Source: Sphingomonas sp. (GTDB lineage: Bacteria; Pseudomonadota; Alphaproteobacteria; Sphingomonadales; Sphingomonadaceae). Taken from it: DNA of 64,000 bases. The position numbers and the translations under genes are program-made. This document shows, piece after piece, positions 33,506 to 43,400 of this stretch. The DNA lies in assembly GCF_003248515.1 (NCBI RefSeq), contig NZ_QFOB01000013.1, positions 1 to 64,000 of the forward strand. The letters are read 5' to 3'. The notes below the pieces were generated by a model that saw nothing but the letters and a program-made list of their open reading frames with translations, had not been told where the DNA came from and searched no databases. Position 1 is the first letter of the stretch, and the number at the start of each line of letters is the position of its first letter.

Positions 33506-34782
33506 GCGCTCAATGCCTCCTGGGAAGTGGGGCCGCCAAGGCCCGACGCGGCCATGCGGCGGGCCGAACGCTCGCCCGTGGGATCGATGAAGAGCCACAG
33601 GAAGGCGCCCAGCGCCGCGAACACGGCCATGACGTGAAGCACCATGCTCCAGTCATTGTTGTAATGCTTGAGGATGTAGCCACCCACGAACGGTGCCACG
33701 AAACCCGAGAAATTGGCGAACATGTTCATCGCGGCCCCTACCGTGGCGGTGTATCGCTTGCCGATCTCCACGCAGGCATTCCACGAGATCGGCACCGTCA
33801 GGTCGCCGGTGAAGCTGATCGCCGCCATGATGGCGATGGCGGGCACGACGCCGCTTACGTTCGGCAGCAGAAGCAGCAGGGCGAGCACCACGAGATAGGC
33901 GCCGATGGCGACCCATTTGCGCGGAACATGAAGGGGCAGGAGCCCGCTCACCAGCGATCCGAATCCGCCGAACAGCAGCGGCAGGATCGCAAAGCCGGCG
34001 GTGGCGGCCGCGCTCTGTCCCTGCGCCTCGGTGAGATAGGTGGGCAGCCAGGTGACGAAGAAATACCAGACGTAGGACCAGCAGAAATACTGCATCATCA
34101 ACAGGATCACCTGAGGCTGCAGCAGCACGCTGACCCAGCTGGCCGTATGATGCGTGACGAGTGCGTGCGAATCCCTCAGCAGATCCAGTTCGGCCGCGTT
34201 CACCTTGGGATTGTCGGCCGGATTGTCGTGAAAGGCGCGCAGGAAGAAGACGCACCACACCACGCCCAGCAACGCGAAGGCGACGAAGCTCCAGCGCCAG
34301 CCGAACAGGTTGATGCCGAGCAGCGCCAGCGGCGGGGTGACGGCCCCGCCCCAGCGGGTGGCGGCCCACATGAAGGCCTGCGCCCGGATCCGCTCGCCGC
34401 GCGGCAGCCACTGGCTGAGCATGCGCGTGAGATTGGGAAAGCAGCCGGCCTCGCCCGCGCCGAACAGGAAGCGGATGACCCAGAGGGACGCCAGATTCCA
34501 CGCAGCACCGGTCAATGCCGTGAAGGCTGACCAGGCGAGCACGACCTGCGCCAGCACGCGCCGCACGCCGCGCTTGTCGCCATACAGGCCCATCGGGATT
34601 TCGAAGAGCGCATAAGCGAGGCCGAAGGCGCCGAGCACGGAGCCCAGCTGCTGCTTGTCCAGGTGCAGATCGGACGCGATCGGGCCTGCCGCCTGGCTGA
34701 TCGCGACGCGCTGGATGTAGGAGAGGATGGCCAGTGAAAGGGCGAATCCGACGACGCCATAGCGGACCTTGGTCGCCTTCAT
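33502..34782 (-). CDS. MFS transporter, anion:cation symporter (ACS) type
   Basis: A 426-residue inner-membrane transporter with twelve hydrophobic segments. The N-terminal VRYGVVGFALSLAILSYIQRVAIS and LFEIPMGLYGDKRGVRR (loop 2-3 motif) fit the ACS group that imports sugar acids such as galactonate and glucarate. ATG 34782 (MKATKVRYG) is the start; frame upstream is non-hydrophobic and runs through the promoter. It is the first gene of the nine-gene operon, so the operon's product is probably an oxidised sugar acid taken up by this protein. Confidence 0.92.
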   Translation of the reverse strand: MKATKVRYGVVGFALSLAILSYIQRVAISQAAGPIASDLHLDKQQLGSVLGAFGLAYALFEIPMGLYGDKRGVRRVLAQVVLAWSAFTALTGAAWNLASLWVIRFLFGAGEAGCFPNLTRMLSQWLPRGERIRAQAFMWAATRWGGAVTPPLALLGINLFGWRWSFVAFALLGVVWCVFFLRAFHDNPADNPKVNAAELDLLRDSHALVTHHTASWVSVLLQPQVILLMMQYFCWSYVWYFFVTWLPTYLTEAQGQSAAATAGFAILPLLFGGFGSLVSGLLPLHVPRKWVAIGAYLVVLALLLLLPNVSGVVPAIAIMAAISFTGDLTVPISWNACVEIGKRYTATVGAAMNMFANFSGFVAPFVGGYILKHYNNDWSMVLHVMAVFAALGAFLWLFIDPTGERSARRMAASGLGGPTSQEALSA

Positions 34783-34865
34783 CGCGGGTTTCCGATCCCG
34801 GCACCATGGCGTCGTCGCGACATCGCATCCCCTCGATATAGAGAGCCGGTTTTCCGGCTTGCATC

Positions 34866-34896
34866 TGTATACTAAATTCTGATTCCCGCTTGTCAA
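34866..34896 (-). promoter_or_regulatory. Promoter and GntR-type operator of the nine-gene operon
   Basis: On the minus strand TTGACA (34896-34891) is followed after exactly 16 bases by TAGTAT (34874-34869), which lies inside the element TTAGTATACA (plus-strand TGTATACTAA, 34866-34875). The same arrangement with the same spacing and -10 recurs at 40310-40340. A bound FCD-type repressor would cover the -10. Regulation is inferred from the sequence pattern. Confidence 0.65.
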
Positions 34897-34969
34897 TGCG
34901 CAGCATTCGCGTCATCAAGCTGCAACTGCGCCGCCTTCCTATAGGGTAAATCAAGGAGGAAGGGGGTGC

Positions 34970-34985
34970 TAAAATCTGTATTCAG
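34970..34985 (+). promoter_or_regulatory. Promoter -10 and operator for the two-SDR operon
   Basis: TAAAAT (34970-34975), a good -10, is followed immediately by CTGTATTCAG (34976-34985), a near-palindrome with the TGTATWC core seen at five other sites. The operator would overlap the transcription start, 12 bases before ATG 34997. The -35 is weak. Confidence 0.55.
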
Positions 34986-34996
34986 GGAGGCCGGAG

Positions 34997-35839
34997 ATGG
35001 ATCAGAGAGTCGAGGCCCGGGGGTCGGAGCCTTCGTCTTCGGACCTGACGGGGCAGATCGCGCTGGTCACAGGCTCCGGGCGCGGGCTGGGGCGCACGAT
35101 CGCGGAGAAGCTGATCGCTCTGGGCGCCCATGTGGCGATCCACGATATCAATGAGGACGCGCCCGCCCAATATGGCGAGGGCAAGAGCCTGAGTGAGGTT
35201 GCCGCATCGCTCGGCGCAGGCGGCATCGAGACGATGGGCGTGACCGGCGACATCACCGACGAGCAGGCCGTCGACCGGATGGTAAGCGCGATCGAGGCGC
35301 GGCTGGGCGGCGTTTCGATCCTCGTGAACTGCGCCGGCGGCGATATCGGCGCTTCGGGCACGAAGCCCCATCCGAACGGGGCGCTTGATATCAGCCTTGC
35401 CGATGCCATGGCGGTATTCCAGCGCAACTTCATCGGCACGATGCTGATGTGTCGCCGCATCGTGCCGGGCATGATCGCGCGGAAGTCGGGCGCGGTCGTC
35501 AATTTCGGCTCGCTCAACGGCCATGTCGCTGTGTCGCCGGAAGTGATGTACGGCTGCGCGAAGGCCGCGATCGTCCATTATACGCGCTGTCTTGCCCTGG
35601 AGACGCGGCCCGTGGGCGTCCGGGTGAACGTCGTCAGCCCCGGGCCGACGACGACGGCGCGCTTCCTCGCCACGCGTCAGGTCGATCCGGCGATGATGGG
35701 GAAGGGACCTTCGCTGGATCGCTATGCCATGCCGGCAGAAATCGCGGATGTGGTGGCCTTCCTCGCATCGCCGCAGAGCAGCTTCGTGAGCGGGCAGGTC
35801 CTCCGCGTGGACGGGGCGATCGGCCTCTACGCGGCCTGA
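34997..35839 (+). CDS. SDR-family NAD(P)-dependent oxidoreductase
   Basis: A 280-residue classical SDR. The cofactor motif TGSGRGLGRTIAE is at about residues 28-40, NCAGG and the catalytic Ser-Tyr-Lys (NFGSLNG, MYGCAKAA) are intact, and the C-terminus SGQVLRVDGAIGLYAA is standard. A loop GTKPHPNGALD after the NAG motif is longer than in the other two SDRs here. It is first in a two-gene operon with a second SDR 16 bases on, divergent from the nine-gene operon. Likely a sugar or sugar-acid dehydrogenase; substrate not determined. Confidence 0.9.
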   Translation: MDQRVEARGSEPSSSDLTGQIALVTGSGRGLGRTIAEKLIALGAHVAIHDINEDAPAQYGEGKSLSEVAASLGAGGIETMGVTGDITDEQAVDRMVSAIEARLGGVSILVNCAGGDIGASGTKPHPNGALDISLADAMAVFQRNFIGTMLMCRRIVPGMIARKSGAVVNFGSLNGHVAVSPEVMYGCAKAAIVHYTRCLALETRPVGVRVNVVSPGPTTTARFLATRQVDPAMMGKGPSLDRYAMPAEIADVVAFLASPQSSFVSGQVLRVDGAIGLYAA

Positions 35840-35855
35840 AAGGAACAGACGAACC

Positions 35856-36608
35856 ATGACGTCGCGATTGGCCGGGCGATTGGCCGGCAAGGTCTGCCTG
35901 GTGACGGGCGCCGCCCAAGGCATCGGCAACGCCATCACCGAAGCGTTTCTGGCCGAAGGCGCGATCGTCGTCGCGACCGATCTGAGCGAGGACCTGCTGG
36001 CCGCCGCCTATGTGAGGCGCGAGGTGCGGATTGCGCGGATGGACGTGACCGATGCCGCCGCGGTCGCATCCGTCGCGGCGGCGAATCCGGATATCAGCGT
36101 ACTGGTCAACTGCGCCGGCTGGGTAGCGAGCGGGGCACTGCTGGAGAGCGATCCGGCCGATCTCGACCGCAGCTTCCAGATCAACGTCACCTCGATGGCG
36201 AATACGATCCGCGCGGTTCTGCCCGGCATGATCGGGCGCGGGGATGGCGCGATCGTCAATATCGCCTCGGTCGTTTCCTCCGTCATGGCGGCGCCCAATC
36301 GCTTCGCTTATGCCACCAGCAAGGCGGCCGTGATCGGCCTCACCATGTCCGTGGCGCGCGATTATGTCGGCCATGGCATACGCTGCAACGCGATCAGCCC
36401 CGGCACGATCGACAGCCCTTCGCTGGGCGAGCGGCTGCGTGCGGGTGGCGACGAGGCGGCGGCGCGCGCGGCCTTCGTATCGCGCCAGCCCATGGGCCGG
36501 ATCGGCACGCCGCGTGAGATTGCGGATGTCGCGGTGATGCTCGCCTCGGACGAGGCGACCTTCATGACCGGATCGAACCTGATCGTCGACGGCGGCATGA
36601 GCCTTTGA
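35856..36608 (+). CDS. SDR oxidoreductase, 2-keto-3-deoxy-fuconate dehydrogenase-like
   Basis: A 250-residue SDR with TGAAQGIGNAITEAF, NCAG, and Ser-Tyr-Lys (IASVVSSVM, FAYATSKAAV). The stretch NAISPGTIDSPSLGERL and the C-terminal LIVDGGMSL are typical of 2-keto-3-deoxy-L-fuconate 4-dehydrogenase and related enzymes that make 2,4-diketo-3-deoxy acids. This fits the FAH-family hydrolase on the other strand, which would cleave such a product. A strong terminator follows. The call is family-level; the exact sugar acid is inference. Confidence 0.87.
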   Translation: MTSRLAGRLAGKVCLVTGAAQGIGNAITEAFLAEGAIVVATDLSEDLLAAAYVRREVRIARMDVTDAAAVASVAAANPDISVLVNCAGWVASGALLESDPADLDRSFQINVTSMANTIRAVLPGMIGRGDGAIVNIASVVSSVMAAPNRFAYATSKAAVIGLTMSVARDYVGHGIRCNAISPGTIDSPSLGERLRAGGDEAAARAAFVSRQPMGRIGTPREIADVAVMLASDEATFMTGSNLIVDGGMSL

Positions 36609-36736
36609 ACGGAGCGGGCACGCGCAAATGCGGGCGGAGCGAGGAGGCGATCCCGTCCCCATCGCAAAGGCGGGCGGGGCGCCGCGCGGCCTTGCCCTCC
36701 GCGCTGACGGCATCCCGATCCAGCTCCGGCGAAGAC

Positions 36737-36762
36737 GGGGCGGCTCGGCGCCGCCCCTTTTT
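36737..36762 (+). terminator. Rho-independent terminator between the SDR operon and the FAH gene
   Basis: GGGGCGGC (36737-36744) and GCCGCCCC (36750-36757) form a perfect stem followed by TTTTT (36758-36762). It ends the SDR transcript; the FAH gene stop at 36765 is immediately beyond, so the structure may also stop the opposite transcript. Confidence 0.85.
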
Positions 36763-36764
36763 CT

Positions 36765-37610
36765 TCAGCCCTTGTAGCGGCTCACCTCCTGCCGCTGGTC
36801 GCCGAGACCCGCGATGCCGAGCGTGATGACATCGCCTTCCTTCAGGAAGACGGGCGGCTTCTTGCCCAGCCCCACGCCCGGCGGGGTGCCGGTGGAGATC
36901 ACGTCCCCGGGCTGGAGGCTCATGAACTGGCTGACGTAGGAAACGATCGTCGGCACATCGAAGATCAGGGTGGAGGTGTTGCCGGTCTGCATGCGCTGGC
37001 CGTTCACATCCAGCCACATGTCGAGATTGCCGACATCGGCCACCTCGTCGAGCGTGACGAGCCAGGGGCCGAACGGGCCGAACGTGTCGCACCCCTTGCC
37101 CTTGTCCCACGTGCCGCCCCGTTCGAGCTGATATTCCCGCTCGGAGAGATCGTTTATCACGCACAGGCCGGCGACATGCTCCATCGCCTGTTCCTTGCTC
37201 ACGTAGCGCGCTTCCTTGCCGATCACGACGCCAAGCTCGACCTCCCAGTCGGACTTGGTGGAGCCCGGCGGCAGCAGCACCGCATCGTTCGGGCCGATGA
37301 TCGAGGATGTCGCCTTGGTGAAGATGATCGGCTCGGTCGGGATCTCCATGCCGGATTCCGCCGCATGATCGCTGTAGTTCAGGCCGATGCAGAGAAACTT
37401 GCCGACGCGCGCGACAGGCTCGGCAAGGCGAATTCCGGCTTCCACGATCGGCAGGGAGGCGATGTCCAGACCCCGCAGCATCTCCAGCCCGTCCGCCAGG
37501 ATCGCGCCGTCAATATCCGCGATGAAGCCGGAAAGGTCGCGGATCGCCCCCTGATCGTCCAGAAGGCCCGGCTTTTCCTGCCCCCTGGGGCCATAGCGCA
37601 GCAATTTCAT
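36765..37610 (-). CDS. Fumarylacetoacetate-hydrolase-family protein (2,4-diketo-3-deoxy acid hydrolase-like)
   Basis: A 281-residue FAH-superfamily enzyme. The metal-binding acidic residues are in SDWEVELGVVIGKEA (Glu-x-Glu) and INDLSEREYQ (Asp), and GDVISTGTPPGVGLG is the conserved C-terminal loop. The opening MKLLRYGPRGQEKPGLLDD is characteristic of the ureidoglycolate-lyase/2,4-diketo-3-deoxy-L-fuconate hydrolase group, which splits the diketo acid into pyruvate and lactate. Lies downstream of the GntR regulator and dehydratase in one operon. Function is predicted from family and context. Confidence 0.88.
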   Translation of the reverse strand: MKLLRYGPRGQEKPGLLDDQGAIRDLSGFIADIDGAILADGLEMLRGLDIASLPIVEAGIRLAEPVARVGKFLCIGLNYSDHAAESGMEIPTEPIIFTKATSSIIGPNDAVLLPPGSTKSDWEVELGVVIGKEARYVSKEQAMEHVAGLCVINDLSEREYQLERGGTWDKGKGCDTFGPFGPWLVTLDEVADVGNLDMWLDVNGQRMQTGNTSTLIFDVPTIVSYVSQFMSLQPGDVISTGTPPGVGLGKKPPVFLKEGDVITLGIAGLGDQRQEVSRYKG

Positions 37611-37679
37611 GATCTTGTCCTCTCATATTGCGGGCCTCCCGATCTCGCAGGACGCGATCGGCCCGGTGCGATCGCGCGA

Positions 37680-38450
37680 TCAGTCGCGCGGCTTGGAACC
37701 GATGGCGAGGCTCGAGAAACGCTCGGGCTCGTTATAGGCCATGCGGAAATGGGTCAGCAGCGCCATCTGCGGATCGGCCGCCTCATTCACCAGCGCATCG
37801 AGCAGCGCGCGATGGTGATTCAGGCGCCAGCGGCGGATTTCCTGGCTCACATGCTCCAGCGCCTTGTGGGCGAAGAGCGAGGTGGTGAGGGAATCCAGCA
37901 TCCGCTGCAGATAGGGATTGCCGGTGGCCGCCCAGATCACCTTGTGGAATTTGCGGTCCAGCGCGGCGGCATCGATCAGCGGACCCTGCCACGCCTCCAT
38001 CTGATCGACGAGATCGGTCAGCTCGGCCATGATTTCCGGCGTCATGTTGGCGCGCGCGAGCAGCATCGCCTCGTTCTCGAGTACGAGGCGCAGGCTGTTG
38101 ATCTGCTGCACTTCCTCTGGGCTGAGCTGCATTACGAACATGCCGCGCCGCTCGTGATTCATCACGAGGCCCTGCTCCTGAAGCTGGGACAGAGCCTCGC
38201 GCACCGGAATGCGGCTGACATTGAATTCGCGCGCGATCTGGCTTTCGTTGAGCCGCTCGCCCGGGCGGTAGCGGCCGCTCAATATCTGGGAGCGGAGCAC
38301 CTTGACGATATGCGTGCGCAATGTGGAGGGCGTCGTATCGTCCGATCCTGCCGTTACCTCGCCTTGCTGCATCTTCGTCTCGTCATCCGCTGTTTTGCGG
38401 CCGCTTGGGGGCTTCGCCATCTGCTCCGGCCTTATAGCAGAGGGCGTCAT
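37680..38450 (-). CDS. GntR/FCD-family transcriptional regulator
   Basis: A 256-residue regulator. The winged-helix domain (about residues 40-105) has LRSQILSGRYRPGERLNESQIAREFNVSRIPVREALSQL (in pieces), and the C-terminal FCD domain (about 110-240) has the metal/ligand-binding Asp and His residues (DRKFHKVIWAATGN, LNHHRALLDALV). FCD regulators respond to sugar-acid or organic-acid intermediates. It is placed between the dehydratase and hydrolase genes. Six TGTATWC elements at all promoters of the surrounding units are plausible operators. Start is uncertain: M1 at 38450 or ATG 38420. Confidence 0.92.
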   Translation of the reverse strand: MTPSAIRPEQMAKPPSGRKTADDETKMQQGEVTAGSDDTTPSTLRTHIVKVLRSQILSGRYRPGERLNESQIAREFNVSRIPVREALSQLQEQGLVMNHERRGMFVMQLSPEEVQQINSLRLVLENEAMLLARANMTPEIMAELTDLVDQMEAWQGPLIDAAALDRKFHKVIWAATGNPYLQRMLDSLTTSLFAHKALEHVSQEIRRWRLNHHRALLDALVNEAADPQMALLTHFRMAYNEPERFSSLAIGSKPRD

Positions 38451-38503
38451 TTACGAACCCTGATCGACATGGCCCGATCGATCTTCACCGGTCCGGCCCG
38501 CCA

Positions 38504-40285
38504 TCAGTGATTGTGTCGCGGCAATTCGCGCGAGATGCGCTGATAGCGCGTCGCGAATTCCAGCACCGCGCCATCCTGCAACTGGCCGACATGCGCCCGG
38601 TACATTTCCTCCCACGGCGTATGGCTCGGCGGCATGGCGGGCACGCCGCCAGCCTTGCGGCGCGTGATTTCCTCCTCCGAAACCAGCGCGTCACAGCGGT
38701 TGAGGTTCAGATCGACGCGGATCATGTCGCCTGTCCGGAGCCAGGAAAGGCCGCCGCCCGCCGCGCTTTCGGGCGAGCAATGCACGATCGAGGGGCTGTC
38801 CGACGTGCCCGACTGGCGCCCGTCGCCGATCGTGGGCAGGCTGTTCACGCCGCGCCTCAGCAATGCGTCCGGCGGCTGCATGTTGACGACTTCCGCCGAC
38901 CCGGGCCAGCCCACGGGGCCGGCGCCGCGCATCACCAGGATGCAATCCTCGTCGATTTCCAGCGTCGGTTCGTTGATGCGATGATGATAATCGTCGCCGC
39001 CCTCGAACACGATCGCGCGCCCTTCGAAGACATTTTCGTGCCCCGGCCGGGAGAGATAGCGTGCCCGGAACTGATCCGAGATCACGCTGGTCTTCATGAT
39101 CGCGAAGTCGAAGAGATTGCCCGTCAGAGGGAGCAATCCCGCATTTTCGCGCATCGGCGCATCGAAGGCGAAGATCACCTCGCGGTCACGCGCGCCACGC
39201 CCTTCGAGATTTTGCGCCACCGTATCCCCGGTGCAGGTGATGCGATCGGCGTGGAGCTTTCCATGATCCAGCAATTCCCGCATCACGGCGGGCACGCCCC
39301 CGGCGCGATGAAAGCGTTCGCCCAGATATTTGCCGGCGGGCTGCATGTTGACCAGCAGGGGCAGGGCGAAGCTGTCGCGCCAATCCTGCACGCCAATCTC
39401 CACGCCCGCATGCCGCGCCATGGCCGTGATATGCGGCTGCGCGTTGGTGGAGCCACCGATCGCGCTGTTCACCGCCATCGCATCGAGGAAGGCCTCGCGC
39501 GTCAGGATCCGGGAGGGGCGCAGGTCCTCATAGGCCATGTCCACGATGCGGCGGCCGGTGGCATAGGCATATTGGCCGCGTTCGCGATACGCGGCCGGAA
39601 TGGCCGCGCAGCCGGGCAGGGAGAGGCCGAGCGCCTCCGCGATCGCATTCATCGTGGATGCGGTGCCCATCGTGTTGCAATGGCCGACCGACGTGGCGGA
39701 GGCGACCGCGGCATCCAGAAAGCCTTCCTCGTCGATCTCGCCCGCTGCCAGCCGCTTACGGCTCTTCCAGATGACGGCGCCCGATCCGGCCAGTTCGCCC
39801 TCGAACCAGCCATCGAGCATGGGGCCGCCTGAAAGCACGATGGCCGGCAGATCCAGCGTGGCCGCCGCCATGATCCCGCTGGGCGTGGTCTTGTCGCAAC
39901 CCGTGGTCAGCACGACGGCATCCAGGGGATAGCCGTAGAGGATCTCGACCAGCGCCATATAGGCCAGGTTACGATCGATGGCGGCGGTGGGCCTCCGGCA
40001 ATTTTCGAAAATGGGGTGGACCGGAAATTCCATGGGAATGCCGCCGGAATCCCGGATCCCGTCGCGCACGCGTCTGGCCAGCTCGATATGGACCCTGTTG
40101 CAGGGGGTGAGATCGGTGCCCGTCTGGGCGATGCCGATGATCGGCTTGCCGCAGCGGAGTTCCTCCGGCGTCAGCCCGTAATTCATGAAACGCTCGAGAT
40201 AGACGGCGGTCATGTCGCTGCGTTCGCGGTTGGCGAACCAGTTGGCCGACCGGAAGCCCCCGGGCGGCGCATCGCGCCTCGTCAT
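38504..40285 (-). CDS. IlvD/Edd-family dehydratase (sugar-acid dehydratase)
   Basis: A 593-residue [2Fe-2S] or [4Fe-4S] dehydratase. Cluster cysteines lie in LTPCNRVH, VLTTGCDKTTP and SVGHCNTMGTAS. SAIGGSTNAQPH and SGTSDSPSIVHCSPE are also diagnostic. In length and pattern it matches L-arabonate/D-xylonate/L-rhamnonate-type dehydratases rather than IlvD. It removes water from a sugar acid to give a 2-keto-3-deoxy acid. The first Met in frame is a TTG (40291); ATG 40285 is preferred. First gene of the dehydratase-regulator-hydrolase operon. Confidence 0.93.
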   Translation of the reverse strand: MTRRDAPPGGFRSANWFANRERSDMTAVYLERFMNYGLTPEELRCGKPIIGIAQTGTDLTPCNRVHIELARRVRDGIRDSGGIPMEFPVHPIFENCRRPTAAIDRNLAYMALVEILYGYPLDAVVLTTGCDKTTPSGIMAAATLDLPAIVLSGGPMLDGWFEGELAGSGAVIWKSRKRLAAGEIDEEGFLDAAVASATSVGHCNTMGTASTMNAIAEALGLSLPGCAAIPAAYRERGQYAYATGRRIVDMAYEDLRPSRILTREAFLDAMAVNSAIGGSTNAQPHITAMARHAGVEIGVQDWRDSFALPLLVNMQPAGKYLGERFHRAGGVPAVMRELLDHGKLHADRITCTGDTVAQNLEGRGARDREVIFAFDAPMRENAGLLPLTGNLFDFAIMKTSVISDQFRARYLSRPGHENVFEGRAIVFEGGDDYHHRINEPTLEIDEDCILVMRGAGPVGWPGSAEVVNMQPPDALLRRGVNSLPTIGDGRQSGTSDSPSIVHCSPESAAGGGLSWLRTGDMIRVDLNLNRCDALVSEEEITRRKAGGVPAMPPSHTPWEEMYRAHVGQLQDGAVLEFATRYQRISRELPRHNH

Positions 40286-40309
40286 TCTCAATCCCTCACT
40301 CTTGCAAAC

Positions 40310-40340
40310 TGTATACTAAGGTCGCGGCTGTTTCTGTCAA
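40310..40340 (-). promoter_or_regulatory. Promoter and operator of the dehydratase operon
   Basis: Minus strand: TTGACA (40340-40335), 16-base spacer, TAGTAT (40318-40313) within TTAGTATACA (TGTATACTAA on the plus strand, 40310-40319). This duplicates the nine-gene operon promoter exactly in spacing and -10. Because the regulator gene is in this operon, it would be autoregulated. Confidence 0.65.
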
Positions 40341-40403
40341 TCTCGCACGGGTGCCATAAGGGAGAGGGATCTCCGAACTTTGCTGGATGATGAATTATCC
40401 TGC

Positions 40404-40435
40404 TTGACGCGGGCAAAAGCTGAATACAGTATTCA
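40404..40435 (+). promoter_or_regulatory. Promoter and palindromic operator of the TonB-receptor gene
   Basis: TTGACG (40404-40409) is followed by the perfect palindrome TGAATACAGTATTCA (40421-40435; arms of seven around one A). A -10-like TACAGT (spacer 15) or CAGTAT (spacer 17) lies inside the palindrome. This is the most symmetric of the six elements and may be the best binding site. Confidence 0.65.
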
Positions 40436-40480
40436 TTCCATAAGAGAAGCGGCCCAGCCGCAGGGAACGGGGATGCCATC

Positions 40481-43400
40481 ATGAAAACGATACAGGTCGC
40501 TCGTCGTGCGCTTCTGCTCGGCACTGCGGGTCTCGTGACGGGCGGCGCTTATGGCCAGACCGTCGCGATTCCGGCTGGCCCGGCGGCGACCACCTCCGCC
40601 GCCACCGCCGCGCCGAGCAGCGGTGCCGCCACCGCGCCCATGTCCGGCCAGGACGTGACGCCCACGGCTTCCGCAGCGACGCCGCCCGCCACGCTGACGC
40701 CGAGCCAGGTGAATGAGGTGGGCGAAATTCTCGTGACCGGATCGCGCATCGTCGCCAACGGCTATCAGGCGCCGACTCCGGTGACCGTGGTCAGCACGGT
40801 AGAGCTTCTGAAGAAGGCACCGGAAAGCCTTGCGGCCGGCCTTGCGACGATGCCGCAATTCTTCCAGTCGTCCGGCGCGAACGTCACGTCGAGCCAGGCG
40901 CGCGAGACCCGCGCGGGCAATTATCTCAATCTGCGCGCGCTGGGCGAGATCGAGACGCTGCTGCTGCTGGATGGCCAGCGCCTGCCGCCGACCTCCTATG
41001 TCGGCACGACCGACGCGAACATCATTCCTCAGGCCTTGATCCAGCGCGTGGACGTGGTCACCGGCGGCGCTTCGGCCGCTTATGGTTCGGATGCGGTGGC
41101 CGGCGTGGTCAATTTCGTCCTCGATACCAAGTTCGAGGGCCTCAAGGGATCGGTCCAGTATGGCAAATCCAGTCGCTGGGACAATCATCAGGTGAAGGCC
41201 AGCCTGGCCGGCGGCAAGAGCTTCCTCGACAATCGCCTGCACCTGGAAGCCAGCTTCGATTACTTCTTCCAGCCCGGCATCGCGAATAATGGCGAGCGGC
41301 CTTATGGCGGTAATTATACCGGTGGCTGGGTGAATGTGGGTGCCTATGCGCCCGGCACGGGCACCAATACGGTGGCGAATGGCTGTGCCGCCACCACCGG
41401 CTGCGCGGCGGGCACGCAGCAAAATCCCTATACGCCCACTTTCAACGTGCGGCTGGCCAACGGCACATATGGCCTGCTGATCAACCAGGGGCGCAACGCG
41501 GCGGACGCCACGGTGCCCTTCTCGCTGGTCAATTACACGTTCGAGCCCGGCGGCGCCTATCACGCGGCCGATCTCGGCACGCGCACTGGCACGCCGAACT
41601 TCAACGTCGGCGGCGCCGATACGGCGGTCACGTTCGGCACGACGCTCACCAGCAAGCTGCGGACCAAACAGGGCTTCGCGCGCGCCGATTATGATTTCGG
41701 CGGCGATATCACGGGCTTCCTCCAGGGCAGCTATACGGAAGGCCATACCGAATTCGTGACGGTGGCGGCGGGCACGCAGTTTAACTCGATCCGCATCTTC
41801 CAGGACAATGCCTTCCTGCCGACCGGCGTGCGCGATGCGATGATCGCGCAGGGCGTGAACAGCTTCGTCGCCAGCCGGGTCGAGGCCGATCAGACGCCCA
41901 AGCGCGCCTATCAGGACAATAGTGCGCTCACGATCTTGGGCGGCCTCAAGGGCAAACTGGCCAACTTCAACTGGAACGTGACCGGATCCTATGGCGATTC
42001 CCTGCTGAAGGCGCGCCATTCGGGCAATTTCCAGCAGGCACGCTGGTATGCCGCGCTGGATGCGGTGCGCGATCCCGCCAGCGGCGCGATCGTCTGCCGC
42101 ACGACGATCACCAATCCCGGCCTCTATCCGGGATGTATTCCGTGGAATCCGTTCGGCAACGGATCACCCTCCAAGGCTTCCTACGCCTATTTCGAGGAGG
42201 ATTCGAAATTCCGGGTGCGATCGCGCCAGTCCGATTTCGCGGCGAATATTTCCGGCGCGCTGTTCGATCTCCCCGCAGGGCCGGTCAATATCGCGCTGGG
42301 CGCCGAATATCGGCACCAGTATCTCAACATGACGAGCAATACCGATCCGTCCAGGCCGATCGACCTGACCGGGCTGCGCGCCTATGTCGGCACCTATAAT
42401 CTCACCTATAATTCCACAAACCAGGGGCCGTCCTACGGCACGCAGAATGTGAAGGAAGGCTATGGCGAAATCGCCATTCCGATCCTGCGTGACACGCCCT
42501 TCTTCCAGGCGCTCGATCTGAACGGCGCCGCCCGCTACACCGATTATAGCGTGTCCGGCGGCATCTGGGCCTGGAAGGGGGGCGTCAGCTGGACGCCCGT
42601 GGAAACGCTTCGCTTCCGCGGCACGATTTCCCGAGACATCCGGGCACCAACCCTGAACGAACTCTTCGCGGGCGTTTCCTCCACGCGCGGCACCTTCACG
42701 GACGTGCACACCGGCGTGAACACGAACATCATCACGCTGCAGCAGGGCAATTCGAACCTGAAGCCCGAAAAGGGCGACACGATCACGCTGGGTGCGGTGT
42801 TCCAGCCCAGCTTCATTCCGGGCTTCAGCGTTTCGCTCGATTATTATCACATCAAGATCAAGGACAAGATCACCACGCTCAGCACGACGGATCTCAACCA
42901 GCGGTGCGAGGATAGCGGCGGCTCCGATACTTTGTGCCAATATGTCCTGCGTCCATTCCCCTTCTCGAATCGCACGGCGGCGAACTTCCCGACGAGCATC
43001 TCGCAGGTTCCGTTCAACCAGGCGTCACTCAAGACCTATGGCTTCGATTATGAGATCAACTATCGGATGCCGCTCGGCCGGATCTTCTCGGACGAGCCTT
43101 CGCGCCTCGATCTGCGCCTGATCGGCAATTACACGCCCCGCCTGATCAGCCTTTCCTCCGCCACCGCCACGCCGCTCAGGCTGGACGGAACGGCGGCGGG
43201 CGGCGGCAGCGGTGTTCCGCGTCACAAGTTCACGGCATCCACCCAGTTCACGGAAGGCCCGCTGAGCTTCGGTTTCGACGTCCGCTTCATCGGCGTGATG
43301 CACTACACCAAGCAACCGACCGTGTTCGTGACCAACAACCGCATTCCGGCGGTCGCCTATCTGAATGCGAACATCTCCTATGATTTCAATATCAGCGGGC

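Noticed and set aside
42134..42140. TGTATTC inside the TonB-receptor coding region as a seventh operator
   Set aside because: It lacks the flanking C and palindromic context of the six intergenic elements and lies well within a coding region.
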